Positions 31,252-42,432 are shown, numbered from the stretch's first letter. The stretch: 64,000 bases of DNA from Sphaerulina vaccinii (GCA_022570795.1 JAKUDP010000013.1:744001-808000), one strand, 5' to 3'. Notes: a model not told the origin generated them from the letters alone. Translations and numbers: made by a program.

Positions 31252-32736
31252 ATGAGCCGATTCTTCTGGAAGGCGGATGCTATCGACCTGCTTGGCGAAG
31301 GTCAACAGATTGTTGGACTTCTTAATCACCTTGTGGCTTCGGCCGATGATTACCGCGCCCTTACAGCAGCTTTGACAGCGGTTGAAGCACTTCAAAATGC
31401 CCTTGATGAAATGATGGAGCGAACTGGATACACAAATGCCCATTTCGAGGATGATACCGACAGCGTCAATATAGAAGCGTCAGAAGGAGGCGAGGTCACT
31501 TTCGCCAATCCGTTCACTGCCTCGGAGTACCTGCGCATGGCACGTACTGCTGGTCGAGACTTACTGCACCGCACCGGAGACTGGGCCACTCGCCTCGATA
31601 TTCTCCGATCCCAAGTCGCTGCTGAAACCTTCAGCAGTCCTGCTCAAACGTACAGATTCGAGGCACTCTCCACTGATGACACAGACCGAGGGCAACAACT
31701 CCTTGATTCCCTGAGACTGGTGCTGGATGCGGTCGCAGAAGGAGACGAGTCGGGCATCACCCGAGCTTTTCTCAGCGCACAAGGTGTACGAAACACCATC
31801 CGTACCGCGATGCGAACAGCTGGCACTCCACTTCGAGAGTCGGACAGTGAGCTTGCTGCCGTGCAGGCAGCTGTTGTGCGACATGATCCAGAAATTGTCT
31901 TCGGAGAACTGGCCACAGCCAATCAGGTGCTGTACCTCAACATGGTGCCTACTATGAATCGTTGGCGAGCCGCAAGGTCAAATGACAGTCTGGCTTGGCT
32001 GGATCTGACTGAAGTACAGCGAAAGCAAGTAGAGAAGATTCTGCAGGGCCTCGATATGACTGGTGCACCAGGTCAGCTGGAGGAGGCGCTGCCCGAGACA
32101 GCTGACATACCCGCTGCTACACATTCCGAGTCCGTCAGTGGAGAGCCCAAGAAGAAGTCGCGCAAGAGGAAACAGAAACAGAAGAAGAAGACGAAGGAGC
32201 CAGTAGCGCAGTCAGATGACCAGCGACCGGCAGACGTGGCCCAGCCTGCCTCGACTCTCGAAGCAAGTCCAGAGATGATCGACCTCTTTACTGGACTTCC
32301 TGCAGCCGAAGTTGACATTACACCTGATAGCCAAGCGCAGCAGACTTACGAGGAAGAACAACCCGTCCTCCTGGCAGGGACTTTGCAGATTCAGGATCAG
32401 AAACAGACTGAACAACAAGCTACGAATATGGGCTTGGATGAGGCTATTCCCGCTGCTACCACTGGAGCGTCTGCTAAAGCCGAGCCTCTGCCCATATCGG
32501 CATCATATGATGTGCCAACGGTGGCCGAGGGTGTCGAGACTGAATATGAGAGTGGAGATGGAACGATGCAAGCTGCTGACAATCCCGCATCAGCTGCCTC
32601 GACTCCAGCTGCTTGGGCTCCGTTGCAATGCCCACTGATCGCTGGAAGGATGTTTGGAGAGGCTTTGATGTTACGAGGTATGCTGACTGACTGCAACTGT
32701 CCTGTTTGTGTAGCCAGGAGGATAACAGGTCGTTGA
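31252..32736 (+). CDS. uncharacterised protein with basic nuclear-localisation-like tract and C-terminal CxCxxC
   Basis: One uninterrupted 494-codon frame. The first ~280 residues are helical (AIDLLGEGQQIVGLLNHLVA, TRAFLSAQGVRNTIRTAMRT). A strongly basic run (KKKSRKRKQKQKKKTK, residues ~304-319) could be a nuclear localisation signal. A low-complexity acidic/Ala-rich segment follows, and the end is MFGEALMLRGMLTDCNCPVCVARR, whose Cys-x-Cys-x2-Cys could bind metal. No signal peptide. I do not recognise the family. Confidence 0.55.
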   Translation: MSRFFWKADAIDLLGEGQQIVGLLNHLVASADDYRALTAALTAVEALQNALDEMMERTGYTNAHFEDDTDSVNIEASEGGEVTFANPFTASEYLRMARTAGRDLLHRTGDWATRLDILRSQVAAETFSSPAQTYRFEALSTDDTDRGQQLLDSLRLVLDAVAEGDESGITRAFLSAQGVRNTIRTAMRTAGTPLRESDSELAAVQAAVVRHDPEIVFGELATANQVLYLNMVPTMNRWRAARSNDSLAWLDLTEVQRKQVEKILQGLDMTGAPGQLEEALPETADIPAATHSESVSGEPKKKSRKRKQKQKKKTKEPVAQSDDQRPADVAQPASTLEASPEMIDLFTGLPAAEVDITPDSQAQQTYEEEQPVLLAGTLQIQDQKQTEQQATNMGLDEAIPAATTGASAKAEPLPISASYDVPTVAEGVETEYESGDGTMQAADNPASAASTPAAWAPLQCPLIAGRMFGEALMLRGMLTDCNCPVCVARRITGR

Positions 32737-32950
32737 TAAGAGGCAAGGTCAACGAGAGGTCAGTGGCATTGACTAGCAACAAGGTCGTCGAGTCGCTTGG
32801 AATCCCTGAGGTGATGGAAGCGTTGGCAGTTGTTTGACTTCTAGGCAGATACTCGAATGTTCACTGTGCTAAACGTATGCAGCTATTGCGATCCCACCCA
32901 GATCCTATGCAAACAATAGCCAGAAGACGTTGTGTCCTCATCAAGCCCAT

Positions 32951-33301
32951 TCAAGAGCAAGTTCCGAATCTAGTCTCGAAGCCCGGTGGTCCTACAGACC
33001 CAGGTGTACACCCGTTGCCTTGAACCTTGCAACGACCAGTATCCGTGGACTACATATGTCAGCACATCTTCTACATATTCACAGCTGGAATATCTCACAG
33101 CTTGGTGACGGCAAGGCAGGACTTCGCTGCCTTGAACACAGTCGCCGAATTGGTTCACAGCAGTTCCGCCGTAGCTTTTTGGTAGGACGCAGTTCTGATA
33201 TGGATGTTAGCGAGCCGAGTGAAGCCGAAGGCAAGTAATCTTACCCATGAGGCTTGAGCTCCAATAGCTGCGAGCAGAATTGTGATCATGAAGGACTTCA
33301 T
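32951..33301 (-). CDS. small secreted cysteine-rich protein (effector candidate)
   Basis: Three short exons, 33301-33245, 33194-33099 and 33049-32951, join in frame to 83 residues. The introns (50 and 49 bp) have GTAAGA/GTGAGA donors, GCTAAC and GCTGAC branch-like sites and TCAG/GTAG acceptors. The protein is a signal peptide (MKSFMITILLAAIGAQA) followed by a 66-residue mature region with six cysteines (WNC, GDC, LPC, GRC, NGC, GTC), consistent with three disulfides, and Gly-rich turns near the end. No homologous family is recognised. Size, secretion signal and even Cys number match the usual definition of fungal effector candidates or antimicrobial small secreted proteins. Each exon is too short to be noticed as an open frame. 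Confidence 0.7.
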
Positions 33302-34471
33302 GGTGTCTGATATGATGAATGTGAGGAGTTTGGTTAAGAATCTGTCTGTTTCATGAGGCAACACGCTGCTTTTGTATCACGACCTCGTGTCGCCGGCTGG
33401 AGTACGACCGGATCTTCTGGGAGTTCGAACACTTCTCGCCATTCCTCTTCTGCCCACTGCATCTCGCCCTCGATGCCTATGGAGCGTAGCGGCGGTAGTG
33501 CTGAGCAGATCTCTCAATCGCCGGTACTGGCTATACAGTGGCCGGCAGTGGTAGGTCGGTTCTTCGTGCTTGGCCCTCATAGCTCAATTGAACTAAGGGT
33601 TGACCTCAGACCGTTAGTCGTTTAGGGTAGTCATCAATATGTCACTAGCCACGCAGAACAGTAGCTACGAGCATCTCCGAAAGCTTACTCGTACAGTCGT
33701 GAGCGGCAAACGCCGTTAGGATGTGACTTGGAAAGAGAACAACCAGGTTGGCCATCCTGGCGGCCATGGCACTTCTGGGCGCAGAAGGTGTTTTTGCACG
33801 CTGCATCTTGCGTCTGCATCTCTGGTCGATTCTGCGTCCGAAGTCACGTCGCCATGCTCCTGGCACTGGTCTGCTCTCTTGTACAATGCCGATATGGCAC
33901 AGCATCCTCAATTTCGGCAAGTCATCGATGTCTCAGCTATTGCTGGGGAGTTTCTGATGGTAGTCTCAACTACTGGTGTAGTGCTGACGATACTTGCTCG
34001 CTATCCGTCGTGTGGGTGTCTGTACGAGATGAAGTTAGTTCACTCCTGCGGAACCGGAAGATATGTATGGCAGAAGTGTGGTGACAAGGAGTGCAGCCAT
34101 GCCTCCTCAAATCGGCTTTTCTTCGCCATCATGCCTGGCCGTCATCGTTCTCCGTGAGACTCCGCGTGAAGATTCATCGTTGGGTATTCATTTCATGCAT
34201 CGTAAAGTTGCTGTACAAGAATTGCTAACGTATGAACAGCCGTCTGTCCTGTTCGCGAAGCAGGCTCTCCATCCCTCTCCTCTCCATGCCATATGGGTAT
34301 CCATCACCGGCGAGCTCTTCATCTCACCGGAGAATCTGCCAGACCAATACGATGTGATGTGCGATCACCATTGCGTCTGCAGAGCCTGAAGTACCGCATA
34401 TCCTTCCTCCCCATACACGATACATTCATGCTTTTTCGCCAAACCAACCAATCCGATGCCGACCCTTTCCC
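33302..34471. other. intergenic region with unresolved cysteine-containing frames
   Basis: On both strands between 33650 and 34130 there are frames with several cysteines and short hydrophobic runs (for example +: YCWGVSDGSLNYWCSADDTC; -: DQCQEHGDVTSDAESTRDAD), but I could not join them into a gene with clear splice sites. Possibly a decayed or fast-evolving small secreted protein. Confidence 0.3.
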
Positions 34472-35128
34472 TTACATGTTGGCAGCAAACATGAGAGCGG
34501 CCACGGCCACGACACCGTAGCTTGTGGCCAGCTTGATACCTCCGCTGGTTGTCGAGCTGCTCACGCCAGCCTTTGCGTAGCAGGATTCCACGCTGTTGCA
34601 GAGTGTTCCATTGTCCGTGAAGGCGGTGACACCAGCAGCAAGAGCGTCAAAGATTGGCTTAGCGAGCAACGCACTGCCTGGTTGCACAGCCGGTGCGTTC
34701 CTCTTCGCAATTTCTGCGTTGAACTCGTAGGATGTTTCGTTTTGCAGAACAAGAGATGGCAGTACAAGTGCAGCAATGTTGTTGTTCACGAAGAACTTCT
34801 GGTTTTCGATCAGAGCATCAATGGCTGCCACCGAAGCGTTGCTCAATGCCTGAATGTCTGGAATGAGCTTGATGCCGTCGGCTGGGTTGAGGGTTGCTGG
34901 CAGGTTCTTGGCGTTTGCAATCGAGACGTTAATTGCTTCTTGCACGCCGTTCGAGACACCGTTGAGTGTGATGGCATCGGTCAGAGATGTGAGGTTGTTC
35001 GCAACTTTCGTCAAGGCCACAGTCTGAGTTGTGATGTTCTGGACGTTGGAGATGATCGTGTCGATGTTGGTTTCCTGCGCCGCTGCGTATGCGACGCACG
35101 AGGCGATGAGGGCTGCAGAGAACTTCAT
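34472..35128 (-). CDS. hydrophobic-surface-binding protein A (HsbA)-like cell-wall protein
   Basis: A single exon of 218 residues starting at the ATG at 35128 (MKFSAALIASCVAYAAAQ, a clear signal peptide). The mature part is amphipathic helical with many Asn-x-Ser/Thr sites (NITTQTVALTKVANNLTSLT and following), as in HsbA proteins that coat hydrophobic surfaces and can recruit cutinases. The C-terminus has a Ser/Thr/Gly spacer (SSSTTSGG) and a hydrophobic end (VVAVAALMFAANM), fitting GPI anchoring. Two cysteines (CNSVESC) may pair. The upstream extension of the frame to 35389 lacks a better start. Confidence 0.75.
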   Translation of the reverse strand: MKFSAALIASCVAYAAAQETNIDTIISNVQNITTQTVALTKVANNLTSLTDAITLNGVSNGVQEAINVSIANAKNLPATLNPADGIKLIPDIQALSNASVAAIDALIENQKFFVNNNIAALVLPSLVLQNETSYEFNAEIAKRNAPAVQPGSALLAKPIFDALAAGVTAFTDNGTLCNSVESCYAKAGVSSSTTSGGIKLATSYGVVAVAALMFAANM

Positions 35129-36113
35129 GTTTGCGGTCGGCGGGGTGAGTTCGGGACAGATACGAGGTGTGACGGCGAGGTTGATGTGCACACAGATCTG
35201 ATTCTCGTCGATGGTATCGCGATGGTATCGAGCAGAGGATAAACAAGAACCACGATCAAGACAAGACCACGAAGCACCTGCTGCCAGACTATAATCTCCT
35301 ACCAAGAAATGACAAAAGGCCTCGGCTTCAAGCTGTCTGGCGCAGACATGCAATAGAGTGAAGCCAAAGAAGGCGAGCGACCGTAGCACTAAACTGTGAA
35401 AAGGAAAGCTGCAAGCCTTCCGCCTCTTATCTCGAAAGCGATTGGTAGAGTCGTAAGTTCTTCCCCGGACTGTGTTCCCAACGAGGAAGAGTGCGGGCGA
35501 TCGATTCTGGTACAGACCCCAGATCTAGATGCACAAGGAATCCTGGAGCAAGCCATTGGCCGACTGGCCGCTGCGGAGAACGTTTTATCTATCACGTGTA
35601 ACCATGCCTCGCCGAGGTGTGGCTCTTTTACCACATGTTTGTGACAGCTCGTCTGAGACTTGGCCATGGAGAACACCGGTCTTGTATACAGTACATACAT
35701 GCGTGCAGAGACCTCACTTCAAGGATCACAAACCTCGGTGTCCCGGAGACGATACAAGATGCAGCAGAGGACCAAGCGTTCGCAACAAGCCATCGAAGGA
35801 GGACGTACATCGTATGTCGTAGAAAAGCCGTCCTAGCTGTTCCGGAAGTCGTTTGCTACTGGCCGCGATAATAGAGCTCCGAGGAAGGAGTCAGCTCGTC
35901 GAAGTGAATCATTTGCCAATGCTTGGTATGGACTTCGCCCTTTGAAGCATCGAGGAGAAGACTGCTTGAGACCAAACTGCATCGATAAAGCTGGAACAAG
36001 CAACGGATGACCGTTAACAGCTTAATGAGAATATATTACCACCTGACGACCTCTATGAACGCCCACCGCTATGCAAAGATTACCAGTACCGAATCAAACC
36101 ACTCCTGACACAC
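35129..36113. other. intergenic region
   Basis: Nothing supported; upstream of the HsbA-like gene and downstream of the carbonic anhydrase. Confidence 0.5.
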
Positions 36114-36908
36114 TCACACTCCAACATCATGCCGCCAGATATGCTGCACCGGACGACTCGAATAATGACTAACAGACAACAGTTCCTGCAACTGCTCATC
36201 ACCAAGCACGAACGTCTCAGCAGCCACAAACCATCTCACGCCCTCGGTACAAGGTGGAGTCGTCAACGACCCGCTGTATGTCCAGTACTTCTTCAAGTTG
36301 TTGACTTGCGACAATGCCAGACTTGGCTTCAAGCTAGCAATGTTCACTCCAGCATCTCCATGATGTGCTGGGAAGTGGCCCAATTGCTCGAAGAACGAAG
36401 ACTTCTTCGCATTTTTTGTGTCGAGGGAAGGATCAAGCCGGAACCCAACGACAGCTCTGACTTTGCCGCTTCGGTCGACGTGGACGAAGTGCATTTCAGC
36501 TTCGCTCTTGTCTCCGTCTACGGCGTGCTCACCAGGTGAATGCGTATGCCAAGTCGAGAGATAGACTGTTTGGCCATCGAAATGGAGCTTCGGAAGTGTG
36601 GTGAAATCACCTTCTTTGTGCTCGATATCGAACTTAAGTCCATGGCCGTTGTTCGTAAGCGTGCCATTCCAGTTTCCAGTATAGTCGAAACTTGGCCTGT
36701 GAGCTGAGGAGGAGGTATCGTGAGTGCTCAGCGCGATGGGCGATTGGTGAGTGCCGTTGCGACATGAACCATATGAGGGATTGTCGTAGGCCCAGTGCGT
36801 GGGTGTGTCGTAGGACCAGTCCTCTGCCGATGAGTCGCGTTTGGTGAAGCAAGCTGATGTTGAGGATGTCAAAGCAAGGACCAGGAGGCCAAGTAATGAT
36901 CGAAACAT
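36114..36908 (-). CDS. secreted alpha-type carbonic anhydrase
   Basis: A single exon of 264 residues with a signal peptide (MFRSLLGLLVLALTSSTSAC). It shows the alpha-CA blocks HQSPIAL, WHTHSPGEHAVDG, EAEMHFVH and SGSLTTPPCTEGVRWFV. The three zinc ligands are H121, H123 and H140. The enzyme hydrates CO2 to bicarbonate outside the cell. Length and domain cover the whole family profile, and no key residue is missing. Cysteines near residues 49 and 218 could form the usual disulfide. Confidence 0.9.
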   Translation of the reverse strand: MFRSLLGLLVLALTSSTSACFTKRDSSAEDWSYDTPTHWAYDNPSYGSCRNGTHQSPIALSTHDTSSSAHRPSFDYTGNWNGTLTNNGHGLKFDIEHKEGDFTTLPKLHFDGQTVYLSTWHTHSPGEHAVDGDKSEAEMHFVHVDRSGKVRAVVGFRLDPSLDTKNAKKSSFFEQLGHFPAHHGDAGVNIASLKPSLALSQVNNLKKYWTYSGSLTTPPCTEGVRWFVAAETFVLGDEQLQELLSVSHYSSRPVQHIWRHDVGV

Positions 36909-38255
36909 CGTTGAGTGGATGGCTTTCTTCAGCTGAATTACGCGAGTATATCGTCAAATGTTGTCTCCAATCGTTCTTCCACTTAGTGAGATACTGATGG
37001 CAATGCTAGCTGACGTTCTTCACGGTTGCATATCTCTTTGAACTCGAAAGGCCATGGGCAAGGATATATACCCGCTCGGACCGCAGTATATACAGGCTGT
37101 CGCAGGCCGACCGACCAACATCACTGGACAAGAGGCCTCATCTATTCTCCCACTCAGATGCCACTTTGAGTCCATCAGCAGTCGCATCCTATCTCTTGGC
37201 ACCTCAACTTAGGTCTTCCGCCCAGCCTCGACGCCCGTCATGAGCAGCGCTAGACTACTGTAGACGTTGAAGGCTCAGTAAACAACACAGAATTGACAGC
37301 CATTGTTCTTCCATGCCGGCCCTATCTTACTTCTGCATCCTTCCGACGCGGGTTTGGGAACAAGTCAGGTCTTCGACTCAGCCTCTCCCCAACAATGTGT
37401 CTCGAGCCCCGTAGTACACATACCAGATCCTCTTCGTTACGACTCTCAGGTCAAATCATTCACGCAGCCTTGATCTCCAAGACACACTGACTGCCCCATT
37501 GTACACATGCCAGACGTGTACATATCGCAGGTGTACCATTTCAGCCTTATGAGACATGCTCTAGATGGTGTATGGAGCCCTATAGAACCTCGGGTCGCCG
37601 CTCAGATGGTGTAAGATCACTTGATGTCCTTGAGGCTGAGTCTTGATCCCCCATGTTGGTGTGACAGCTCGCTTATGTACAGTAAGGCTGATGCCAAGAA
37701 TATTGGCAATTGCAGCGCCTCTTCCTACGAGTGGTATATGTGCTGATGATGAGAGGTTGGTGGTCTTGTAACGGCTTGTTGCATCGGCACTCGTTCGCAT
37801 GTATTACATTATCTACATCATTATGTTTCTCGTGTTATGGAGTCTGTGTCTCCTCTGTATTGCTTCTTTGCGGCTTTTGAGTGCCTCTACTTCGGGAAGT
37901 TAGCTTAGCCAGCTGAATGAAGTCGAGTTGATGCTACACTGCATGTTTCGACCTCATCCACATCTGTTACATGGCTTGGCGCGACCGCCGAGCATGTGCG
38001 GCTTCCAGCTTGGCGAATGGCGTTGAGAGCAAGTGGTCGAGCTAACATGGTGGCTCGCCCTATGAGGGTCCCAGATCCTCTTAAAGTCTCATATAGCTCA
38101 TTCTCAGCTCTAGGGTTGCCCTCTTGTGCGCGATCGGTCTGATGGCCTTCTCTCAAATGGGCAGGTCGCAACGCATTACATGGTTTGATCGCAGTTTATA
38201 ATGCGCCAACCGAGGCATAGGCCAATGAAGCCGTGCTCCCGGCTTGATACTTCGT
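36909..38255. other. intergenic region
   Basis: Apart from the TATA-like motifs near 37063-37092, which would serve the carbonic anhydrase, nothing is supported. Confidence 0.45.
37063..37072 (-). promoter_or_regulatory. TATA-box candidate of the carbonic anhydrase gene
   Basis: GGTATATATC on the minus strand, about 155 bp before the start codon; a second GTATATAC lies ~20 bp further upstream. Position is plausible, but no start site is visible. Confidence 0.3.
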
Positions 38256-40718
38256 TCATACCAAGATAGTAGCAGCCAAGATAGCTATCACAGCAGCGAT
38301 GTTGAATGTCTCGAATGAAGACAAAGCAGCAGCTGTACCAGTCTGCAATGCGCCATCTGCACCAGTCGAGGTCGCGCCACTACTGGAAGTGCTCGATGCA
38401 TCATCACCACTGTAACCAATTCCAGAGCGTATCGCGCCACTCACTGATCCATCTGCGTTGGTGGTTGTAGGCTCAACTCCAAGAGTGCTGGTAGATCCGA
38501 CAATGATACCGCTACCGTCCTTGGCCACACTTATGAATTCGCCGTCCGGGTAAGTGGTAGGCTCACCACCAGGGGTCAGCGTGATTGTTCCATCGATGAC
38601 AACTGGACCGCCGTCATGTGCTTGAACAAGAGTTTCGAGTTCGCCGCTAATGGTGATGGTCACGGTGTCGGTGTCACCCGTCCTGGTCGGGTTGGCTCCG
38701 AAGTCCTCGCTCGAGCCTGCACTTCCATACGAGTCCTGCTGCGAGCCACTGCCGGACATTTCTGAGGAACCTGTAGCGGTAGCCTGAGCCCCAGTCCTCG
38801 TAACAGTGGCTGGTGCTGGTGTATCAAACACAATAGTAGTCTTGATATCGAATGTCAATCCTGCATCTCCATAAGAGCAGACGGTTCCATCCGATAGAGT
38901 TTGTGCTGGACCGTGGACAGCACAAGTGATAGTGCCTATTACTGCCTGCTTATTGTTGCCTGTAGCGGTATACTTCTTGCCAGCGATCGTGAAATCTTTG
39001 CTCCAAGGCTCAGCTGAGGGCACGTATGTGGACTTTGTCCCAGAAGAACCTTGCCCTGTGCCTTGACCGTTATTTCCAACTGGATTGCTATTCTGTCCGC
39101 TACTGCTACCAGAGGCGCGTGTTGCGCTGTCACTACCGGGCTTGTTTGCTGCTGCTCCGTTGTTGCCGCTCGAGCCGTTTGGTGTAGTGGACGACTGCTG
39201 GCCTTCGCTATAACCTCCTGGAGCACTACTAGCAGCCGGCTGATCAACGCTTGCTGCACTAGACTTGTAACCAGGCGCAACAAATGCGGCAGAACTTGCC
39301 TGCTGTGTGGACGAAGGCAGGTACTGCGCCTCAGCAGTAGGACGTGAAGTCGGTGCAGTCGCAGTCTGACTGGGCCGCGCAGGAATTGTAGGTCCGGCAG
39401 CAGAAGATGTAGGTAGCAAAGGCGCAGGTGCGCCCGGAAGTGTAGCTCCAGCCGCAGAGGCAGCTTTCGTCAACGCTAGAGGTGGATCCCAGAGTCCGTT
39501 GTACCACATCTGACAGCCCTGAAAGTCTGGGCTAAGAGAGGTAATGCCAGGTGGGATCGCGAGTTGTGGTCTGAAGTTATTCTCGTAGATGACGCCGCAC
39601 ATGACATCGTCGCCAGGATACTCGCATATGTTCTGACCAATCCAAGCAGAGTACGGAATTGGGTTGTTGAAGTCCGCGTACGAGACTGGGTAGCCAGTGA
39701 TCTGATCGGTAGTCTGTACGCGTTGGAAATGGTCTTGCGAATAGCGCAAGCTGAGAACAGACTGCGATGGCATAGCGAGAATGGCATCGCGCACAACAGT
39801 GCCATGGGTCTTCGAGCATCTGTCTACTGCGTACACGGAAGACATACTGATGTAAGCTGTGCCACTTGTAAAGGTATGGCCATCAACCACAGCAATCTGA
39901 GCTCCATCAGCCGGAGCGCTTGCATTTGCGCCGAAGGACTTGCCAGCGTATGCTGTTATGACTGCACCAGGTCCATATGAGGTCAGAGTCGCAGAGGGAG
40001 TGGTGGCGCACATGTCTCGCGAAACATTTGACGCGACAGGGAAGTAGACCAGCTCAACACCATAGCCGAAAATTGTACAAGGTCCGCACCCGTAGATCTC
40101 CTCTGAAACATTCTTCCATAACGAGGCTGCAGTCTGGTTCATACAGAAAGGCGTCTCAATCGCAGGAGCAGGAGTAATTGTCGCTGCTGCTACGACTGAC
40201 TGCCTGTAGCCCGACCATAACCCATCACAGTCATCCGGATTGACAGTACACGATACTGATTGTGCCGGAAAGATTATGCCCATTGTGTCTGTGTAGGTCG
40301 AAGTCGCAGTTATTGGTCCTGTCATCGTCGTCCAAGCCTGGGACAATGATTTTGCGGGCGAATAGGTGACCCGTGGGTGCCCATCGCACAGAGTTGTAGC
40401 ATTTTCGTAGTATGTTATCTGTCGGAATGATGTCCCGCCGTACAAGACTGTTGATGTCTCGACTGTGTTATGTACTGCATCCCAGGACGATTGTTCAGCA
40501 TCATACAGCTTGTAGGCGTTTGCGCACGCAGTGGCATATGCTGCTCCTGTTCCAGTGGTGGCATTGAAGATTACCGGGTAGGTGGTTTGCGAAGCATTGA
40601 ATTGAGAGCTCGTCGTTGGCGGTGGCACTCGTTTACCGTTCTCTGGGTACGCCTCGCACACGGCCAGATACGAGAAAACAGCCAGTAGTACGCTTGGCGG
40701 CAGTTCCAGTAATTTCAT
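38256..40718 (-). CDS. large Ser/Thr-rich, probably GPI-anchored cell-wall glycoprotein
   Basis: A single exon of 820 residues: signal peptide (LLELPPSVLLAVFSYLAVCEA), a ~420-residue N-terminal domain with about 14 cysteines and many N-glycosylation sites (for example NASQTT, NATTG, NVSEE), then a long Ser/Thr/Gly/Ala/Pro-rich region (PTSSAAGPTIPARPSQTATA and similar) containing a further small domain (KKYTATGNNKQAVIGTITC), and a hydrophobic C-terminus (IAAVIAILAATILV). Wall or plasma-membrane anchoring is inferred from this plan. I do not recognise a named family; no catalytic motif is visible. Confidence 0.7.
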   Translation of the reverse strand: MKLLELPPSVLLAVFSYLAVCEAYPENGKRVPPPTTSSQFNASQTTYPVIFNATTGTGAAYATACANAYKLYDAEQSSWDAVHNTVETSTVLYGGTSFRQITYYENATTLCDGHPRVTYSPAKSLSQAWTTMTGPITATSTYTDTMGIIFPAQSVSCTVNPDDCDGLWSGYRQSVVAAATITPAPAIETPFCMNQTAASLWKNVSEEIYGCGPCTIFGYGVELVYFPVASNVSRDMCATTPSATLTSYGPGAVITAYAGKSFGANASAPADGAQIAVVDGHTFTSGTAYISMSSVYAVDRCSKTHGTVVRDAILAMPSQSVLSLRYSQDHFQRVQTTDQITGYPVSYADFNNPIPYSAWIGQNICEYPGDDVMCGVIYENNFRPQLAIPPGITSLSPDFQGCQMWYNGLWDPPLALTKAASAAGATLPGAPAPLLPTSSAAGPTIPARPSQTATAPTSRPTAEAQYLPSSTQQASSAAFVAPGYKSSAASVDQPAASSAPGGYSEGQQSSTTPNGSSGNNGAAANKPGSDSATRASGSSSGQNSNPVGNNGQGTGQGSSGTKSTYVPSAEPWSKDFTIAGKKYTATGNNKQAVIGTITCAVHGPAQTLSDGTVCSYGDAGLTFDIKTTIVFDTPAPATVTRTGAQATATGSSEMSGSGSQQDSYGSAGSSEDFGANPTRTGDTDTVTITISGELETLVQAHDGGPVVIDGTITLTPGGEPTTYPDGEFISVAKDGSGIIVGSTSTLGVEPTTTNADGSVSGAIRSGIGYSGDDASSTSSSGATSTGADGALQTGTAAALSSFETFNIAAVIAILAATILV

Positions 40719-41018
40719 TCCGCCGGTTTGTGAGGCGTTGGAGAGGACTGTGTCCTGGGTTCCTGGGGATCTAGTTGTGCATGGAAAGCGAGTGTGGTTG
40801 AGGAAGAGACATGATCAGTGAGTGTGTGCAGAGTGGCCGATGTTCCATCGCAGGAGAGGGCCGGACACAACCTTCATCTGAGGTCTGGTTAAGGTGACTG
40901 CAAGCCCGTCCATAGTCCCGGTTATGTCTCGTATTTTCTGGCACTAGCAAGTTTTCCTGCAAGGTGAGAGGTCGACTGTCTCCTAAGTAGCTCGGCGACC
41001 AGCATCACGCGCGTCATA

Positions 41019-41369
41019 TTAGACCAGGTTCAGTATAGCAGAGTTCTCTACTGTGGCGAATAGTATATATACCGAAGGCCATATGCCTGCTGTGATGAAC
41101 GGGGAAGTGTTTCCATCTGCCGTCATGGAGGCTGAGTCAAGATTTGAGATGAGATCCTCGCTCATTCCCGGCATGACATAATCGAGATCATCCCATTTCA
41201 ACGCGCCGTGATGCATCTCGCAGAATGGTGTGCTCCTGGAGATACAGCGTGGTCCCGTAGCGTTCTGGGTGTTGCAATCGCTGTACGGGCAGTCGTTCAG
41301 ATTCGCTTTCGCCACAAAGGAGAGCAAAGAATTTCGGCTTCTGATGTTGATCCTGGTCTTCGATAGCAC
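41019..41369 (-). other. open frame with Cys/His cluster, possible gene fragment
   Basis: The translation contains NDCPYSDCNTQNATGPRCIS and STPFCEMHHGALKWDDLDYV, a regular Cys/His spacing that suggests real coding origin. No ATG precedes the cluster in frame and an acceptor-like AACATCAG lies just upstream, so it may be the last exon of a decayed gene. Family unknown. Confidence 0.3.
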
Positions 41370-42432
41370 TAAATACTTCTTATAAGTAGCTTGGCAAGCA
41401 TGTGCCGGCCATAACCTTAAAAGTCATACCATTGCCCCAGCCTCTTCATGTGATCACTGATCGAGGTCGAAGAAGAACAGAATGAAATAGCTTAGTATGT
41501 ACTCTACGGATAAGCAGAGCAACGTACGACTATGATTCCTTGCGAAGATCACTATATAGTTACTTGTTATACAATCTGCGTTGCAACTTGAGCAGCTCGG
41601 AGTATGGTAAGAGTAGGCTCTTCCTAGGGTTAGTCAGGGTTGCTATTAAAACTACTTATAGAGATAACTTAATAGATAATCTATCTATCTAACTACGGAT
41701 AAGGGTACTAATACCCTCCTATACTTGTTTGCTCAGTGTCTTTGTCTCTGAGCGTGTGTGAGACGAGGCTAGAAACAACAGTTGCTCAATTCATGGACTT
41801 CGTTCACCTCTTCGCAACAGTTCAGTGAAATGGTACATAAGCTGGTGGTCTGGGTCAGGTCCGTCATCTGCAATTGTTTGGGAACTTTGGCGGCTTCAAG
41901 TTGCGTTGCTCCTCGGCAATTCGAGAAACACCGAACTAGTTGAATCTTGGAAATATCGCTTTTTCTGATAGATGACTAGCAACACGATATTCTTGTGCCT
42001 GTTCTCAGCACAACAGACGCCTTGATATGCAATGACCCTCAAATAAGCGGATCACTTCTGCGTCGCTGGAAGTGTGGCCTGCTTATGCACTGATCCTAAA
42101 GCAAGTGTGGTGGAGATGCAGAAATGATGAAGATGAAAGCGAAGGCACATGCAACTGAATTGAAGCTGTGACATACAAGCAGCTTTATCGTTCCCGCACC
42201 CCATCAGTAGCTGCACTGCTTCGTCATCTTCTCCACGACATTACATGTCGCACGAATGACTCCATGGTTACTACCCGCGTCGAGTGCCGCTATGAAGCCA
42301 ATACAAGAAAAGGCCCCCGAGCACGGGAGGTCCCAAACCAACGCTCATCACTGTTTCAGCGAGGGTATGATGCCCCTTCTGCCACCATGTCGCAAGGTAA
42401 GCAACGAGAGAGTGCCATAGGTATGCACGCCA
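41370..42432. other. intergenic region with AT-rich patch (about 41480-41730)
   Basis: The patch is richer in A/T than its surroundings, with strings such as gataacttaatagataatc and tatctatctaactacgg, and might be a repeat mutated by RIP. No terminal repeats or coding remnants were seen. Confidence 0.4.

Noticed and set aside
39051..39980. + strand open frames opposite the Ser/Thr-rich wall protein
   Set aside because: Antisense shadows; no independent evidence.
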